From Candidatus Methanomassiliicoccus intestinalis Issoire-Mx1 (GTDB lineage Archaea > Thermoplasmatota > Thermoplasmata > Methanomassiliicoccales > Methanomassiliicoccaceae), in the NCBI RefSeq assembly GCF_000404225.1, contig NC_021353.1, positions 1,364,001 to 1,428,000 on the forward strand: a DNA stretch of 64,000 nt. The letters run 5' to 3'. The notes under the pieces are model-generated. The model saw nothing but the letters and a program-made list of their open reading frames with translations, was not told the origin of the DNA and ran no database searches. A program made the translations under genes and the position numbers. Shown here in pieces: positions 60,789-64,000 of the stretch (position 1 is its first letter; each line of letters opens with the position of its first letter).

Positions 60789-61259
60789 GAGTGTTATTCC
60801 ATTTTGACCTTGATAATTCCCGCTTCTTTTCTCATACGAAATTAAAGCCGGAGAATGCAGAGTTTCAAAAACAATCTGAACAAATCTGTCTGAGATGGAA
60901 AGTTCGATGTCACTGTTTGAGACGTTGTAACCCATAAACGTCAGCGTTCCTTTGAATCCAGCATCCACTTTTCCCAATCCGGCGATTATTCCTTTTCGAA
61001 TCCAGGAAGTTCTCAGCCATAATTGTGCTGAGATATAATTCGGCAGTTCTACCTTTTCAATTGTAGATACATAAAACATAGTTTTGGGTGGAATCTTTAC
61101 TTTCCCATCTGTAATTTTTAGCCCGGAATCAGGTATGGAGATCTCAGCGATTCTCAGGTCATAGCCATTAGGAGTTATGGATCCATCATAAAAATCACTG
61201 ATATTCATTATTCCATTTTGAATATTTGACAGAATCTCATGATCTGGTAAAATGCACAT
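60765..61259 (-). CDS. dcd: dCTP deaminase
   Basis: 164 residues of the dUTPase-like trimeric fold: NGYDLRIAEI near residues 31-40, SAQLWLRTSWIRKGIIAGLG near 77-96 with the conserved Ser-Trp-x-Arg, and VDAGFKGTLTF near 98-108. It deaminates dCTP to dUTP; a bifunctional dCTP deaminase/dUTPase activity is possible and cannot be excluded by eye. Slightly short compared with the usual 180-200 residues. It is convergent with trm5. Confidence 0.92.
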   Translation of the reverse strand: MCILPDHEILSNIQNGIMNISDFYDGSITPNGYDLRIAEISIPDSGLKITDGKVKIPPKTMFYVSTIEKVELPNYISAQLWLRTSWIRKGIIAGLGKVDAGFKGTLTFMGYNVSNSDIELSISDRFVQIVFETLHSPALISYEKRSGNYQGQNGITLSPILDKI

Positions 61260-61350
61260 GATGCCCCGGTAAGCATCTCAGATAAATAGCTTCTCCGAGG
61301 ATGGATAGAAATATTTGATCTGCATTAGGGGTCTGGAACGTGGCGATATC

Positions 61351-62415
61351 GTGAGTATTGAAATTCACAAGGTTGAAAAAAGCAGAATCGATGAAGTCGA
61401 CTTTGATAATTTAGTGTTCGGACATACTTTTTCCGATCATATGTTCCAGATGGAGTATCGCAACAACAAGTGGAATCCCCCAGCGATTATTCCTTTTGGA
61501 AAGATCGAGGTATATCCATCATTATCAAGCCTGCACTATGGACAAAGCATATTCGAAGGACTGAAAGCATTCCGTTCGGCGGATGGATCTGTTAACATAT
61601 TCAGACTGGACAAGCACATTGCTAGGATGGAAAATTCATGCAAAAGGATGTGCATTCCAACACTGGATAGTGAAATGTTCAAAGAAGCAGTAACCACACT
61701 AGTCGGTCTGGACAGGCAATGGATACCTCAGGCAAGAGGATCCTCATTGTACATACGGCCATTCATATTCGCTTCTGAGAACTACATAGGTGTCAGAGTC
61801 TCAGAAAAGTACGATTTTTACATATTAACCGGACCAGTTTCAACATATTTTAAAGAAGGTCTGAGCCCAGTTAAACTGATGACATCTGAAGGATATGTCA
61901 GAGCTGTCCGTGGCGGGCTTGGAGAAGCGAAAACAGCCGCGAATTATGCTGCATCACTGTTGCCAGCAATGGAAGCTCAGAGAAGAGGGTTCTCACAGGT
62001 TCTATGGTTAGATGCTCTGGAAGGAAAATACATTGATGAAGTGGGAACGATGAATATTGCATTCTTCAAAGATGATGTATTAATCACTCCACCGCTTGAG
62101 GGTACAATCCTCCCTGGAGTTACACGCGATAGTGTAATCCAAATTGCAAAGAAAAAAGGCATAAAGGTTGAAGAAAGGAGAATTTCAATTGATGAAGTGA
62201 TGGAGTCTGTCAAAGACGGAAGCATGACTGAAATCTTTGGAACCGGAACAGCCGCTGTCATCTCGCCTGTTGGAGAGGTGTATCACAATGGGGAAAGTGT
62301 AACAGTTAATAATTTCAAAACAGGACCCATTGCAAAAATGTTCTATGATGAGATAACCGGAATCCAGTACGGTGAGAAAGAAGATACATTTGGCTGGATA
62401 ACAAAGATTCAATAA
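61351..62415 (+). CDS. ilvE: branched-chain amino acid aminotransferase
   Basis: About 354 residues, PLP fold type IV. The last step in leucine, isoleucine and valine synthesis. Features are SLHYGQSIFEGLKAF near residues 60-74, the PLP lysine region GGLGEAKTAANYAASL near 187-202, and the phosphate-binding EIFGTGTAAVISPV near 292-305. GTG 61351 is chosen over the ATG-less upstream extension (61315), since the upstream codons (CIRGLERGD) have no place in the family. A TATA-like GAAATATTTG is near 61308. Confidence 0.94.
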   Translation: MSIEIHKVEKSRIDEVDFDNLVFGHTFSDHMFQMEYRNNKWNPPAIIPFGKIEVYPSLSSLHYGQSIFEGLKAFRSADGSVNIFRLDKHIARMENSCKRMCIPTLDSEMFKEAVTTLVGLDRQWIPQARGSSLYIRPFIFASENYIGVRVSEKYDFYILTGPVSTYFKEGLSPVKLMTSEGYVRAVRGGLGEAKTAANYAASLLPAMEAQRRGFSQVLWLDALEGKYIDEVGTMNIAFFKDDVLITPPLEGTILPGVTRDSVIQIAKKKGIKVEERRISIDEVMESVKDGSMTEIFGTGTAAVISPVGEVYHNGESVTVNNFKTGPIAKMFYDEITGIQYGEKEDTFGWITKIQ

Positions 62416-62462
62416 AGCCACGAGGGCGAGAGTTGAAATAACCTTTGATGTATGAGATTCTC

Positions 62463-63497
62463 ATGCGCGTTCTCAATCAAGAAGAACAAACAGGAGAGAT
62501 CAAAGTTCTTATTGAGACTCTCGACGACCTGTGGCATTTATACAATATTATCAACCCTGGAGATATTGTAATAGCTGTCACATTCAGACGGGATGAAGTA
62601 AAGGCAGATAAGATCCGTGCAGAACGTGCAGAAAAGAAGAGAATGGTTTTAGGAATCAGGGTTGAGAAAATAGAGTTTCATGATTCTGAATCAAGACTCC
62701 GCATATTAGGTGTGATCGAAGAGGGACCGCAGGATATAGGTGCCCATCACACACTGATATTGAGTGAAAGAGAAAATCTTACAATCAGAAAAGAAGAGTG
62801 GAGCAAAGTAGCTTTAGAACGGATTGCAAGAGCAGTTGATGATTCCAAAAAGCCAAAGATATTGTTCATAGCCATCGAGACTGATGAGGCGTATTTGGCA
62901 GCGTCCAGGCAGTTTGGAATTCAGGAAATTGCAACAATAAATGCATCTTCATCTGGAAAAATGTATGATCAGAAAGAATCCGGAGACTTTTACGGAGAAG
63001 TGCTGGAAAAAATAAAAATGAGCTATGAACCAGGAACTCCAATTGTTATACTCGGCCCGGGATTCGCCAAAGAGACTTTAATGTCTCTGGGGAAATCAAA
63101 AGAACCAGAGATCTTCGCAAATTCATACATATATCATACAGGGCAGGCAGGTACAGCTGGTATCCAGGAGCTTATGAAGTCCGGAATGGGGGCAGAGGTC
63201 ATAAAGGATTCCAGAATCTCCATGGAGACTAAGCTCGTAGAAGAAGCATTAGAAAGAATAGCCAAAGACAACCTAATCTCATATGGTCCATTGGACGTTA
63301 AACACGCTGCGGATATGAGCGCCATCGACACGTTATTAGTTCTTGATTCAGAGATAAGAAAAAACAACGTGGAATCGATTATGAATCAGGTTGAAGAGGC
63401 CCGAGGAAAGGTAGTGGTTATAAGTGAAAATTTTGAAGCTGGAAAAAAGCTTGAATCCATCGGAGGGATTGCTGCTCTTTTACGCTTCAGCATTTAA
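62463..63497 (+). CDS. pelA: pelota, mRNA surveillance factor
   Basis: About 344 residues, three domains. It rescues stalled ribosomes with aABCE1 and, in archaea, aEF1A. The N-terminal Sm-like domain has LIETLDDLWHLYNIINPGD near 17-35 and FRRDEVKADKIRAERAEKKR near 43-62. Domain 2 follows from about 127, and domain 3 from about 260. No GGQ motif is present, as expected. ATG 62463 matches the family's first residues (MRVLNQEE) and has AAATAA about 26 nt upstream; ATG 62448 is the alternative. Confidence 0.95.
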   Translation: MRVLNQEEQTGEIKVLIETLDDLWHLYNIINPGDIVIAVTFRRDEVKADKIRAERAEKKRMVLGIRVEKIEFHDSESRLRILGVIEEGPQDIGAHHTLILSERENLTIRKEEWSKVALERIARAVDDSKKPKILFIAIETDEAYLAASRQFGIQEIATINASSSGKMYDQKESGDFYGEVLEKIKMSYEPGTPIVILGPGFAKETLMSLGKSKEPEIFANSYIYHTGQAGTAGIQELMKSGMGAEVIKDSRISMETKLVEEALERIAKDNLISYGPLDVKHAADMSAIDTLLVLDSEIRKNNVESIMNQVEEARGKVVVISENFEAGKKLESIGGIAALLRFSI

Positions 63498-63499
63498 AC

Positions 63500-64000
63500 T
63501 TAGTTGGCATTTGAAGTATCAACTGATCTCATGGCATCGTTGATTGCAAGCTCTGCGATATCTGCTGAATACATTGCAACTCGACTTACTGAGTCCAATA
63601 TTGACATTACTTCAGCAGTAAAATCATTTTGACTGGAGTATGAGGTTTCCTTTATTCTCTCAGACAGCTCGTCAGCAGAGTCTATGACTTTATTTGCCTT
63701 ATTAACATCTCTAGAGAAAAATGACTCTGTAGCCAGTGATAATATGTTTATGCTTTCTTCGCTGAATTTAATAATCGTATCCATCTCATCCTGCGATGAT
63801 TTTTGAGATTTTCTCTCAAGTACATGTTTTGCAATTTTTTCTGCATGGTCGCCTATGCGTTCAATAGCTCTTGCAACAAGCATTAAGCTCATAGAATCAT
63901 AGATGTTGGTGCCTACAATCTCAGCAAGTTTACGGTCTTTTTGGATCAGATTGAACTGTTTCACAGTCATCCAATACAACCTGTCAATATCCTGATCCCT
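63500..64000 (-). CDS. PhoU-domain protein (partial)
   Basis: The C-terminal 160 or so residues of a longer gene that enters from the right edge; the frame is open to base 64000 (RDQDIDRLYWMTVKQF). The three-helix PhoU repeat is seen as DSMSLMLVARAIERIGDHAEKIA, the metal-binding E/D-x-x-x-D pattern, followed by a second helical hairpin. PhoU proteins regulate phosphate uptake, and archaeal forms with an N-terminal DNA-binding AbrB-like domain exist. Stop codons of this gene and pelota are two bases apart. Confidence 0.88.
   Translation of the reverse strand, partial: RDQDIDRLYWMTVKQFNLIQKDRKLAEIVGTNIYDSMSLMLVARAIERIGDHAEKIAKHVLERKSQKSSQDEMDTIIKFSEESINILSLATESFFSRDVNKANKVIDSADELSERIKETSYSSQNDFTAEVMSILDSVSRVAMYSADIAELAINDAMRSVDTSNAN

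Overview
The window is a compact, AT-rich archaeal chromosome segment. The information-processing genes are euryarchaeal: the large subunit of DNA polymerase D, family B DNA polymerase, both subunits of topoisomerase VI, aIF1A, Rpb4-type RpoF, L21e, archaeal threonyl-tRNA synthetase, Pus10, Dph5, Trm5, pelota, NOG1, DRG and an XPD-type helicase. The gene set and its order (aIF1A, RIO1, KH protein, Pus10, L21e, RpoF, DUF655, KsgA) best fit Thermoplasmata, probably a Methanomassiliicoccales-like organism. That placement is inference, since no 16S rRNA or methanogenesis marker lies in the window.

Layout. 1-2.3 kb: end of a nitrate/sulfonate/taurine-type ABC transporter and small membrane ORFs. 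2.6-4.5 kb: thrS. 4.5-6.6 kb: a two-gene heptose operon (HddA-like kinase and a GmhA-GmhB fusion). 6.9-10.6 kb: a GT4/VTT-like membrane protein/GT4 cluster and thiD. 10.9-19.8 kb: tRNA-Glu, then the long translation/rRNA-processing operon, YchF and PolB. 20-30 kb: an ABC-2 exporter, an E1-like protein, Mrp, a sugar epimerase, a Wzx-type flippase, PRC-barrel proteins and a ZIP transporter. 31-38 kb: small unknowns, MntP, PolD large subunit, NOG1, a frameshifted NUDIX gene and an Lrp regulator. 38-45 kb: a degenerate EF-Tu-like protein, hemerythrin, XPD-like helicase, ferredoxin, MBL hydrolase, Sua5/YrdC, methionine aminopeptidase and an intron-containing tRNA-Leu. 45-53 kb: small Cys-rich proteins, MFS and DedA proteins, a ribbon-helix-helix protein, PanD, HisS and DRG. 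53-64 kb: topoisomerase VI, a divergent FtsZ homologue, Dph5/Trm5, dCTP deaminase, IlvE, pelota and a partial PhoU.

Expression signals. Many first genes look leaderless, with a TATA-like element about 23-29 nt upstream of the start codon and no Shine-Dalgarno (SD) site. Operon-internal genes use GGTGA/GAGG-type SD sites and ATGA or GTGA overlaps. Two membrane-protein genes have no ATG, GTG or TTG where homology requires a start and seem to begin at CTG or ATT.

Most notable: a tRNA-Leu(CAA) with a 27-nt D-loop intron and a textbook bulge-helix-bulge; an FtsZ paralogue with altered T4 and T7 loops; the fused heptose pathway; a NUDIX gene broken by one base; a small membrane peptide readable only through a slip in an A7 run; and several palindromic elements of unknown role. 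No CRISPR array, insertion sequence, prophage or rRNA operon was seen.
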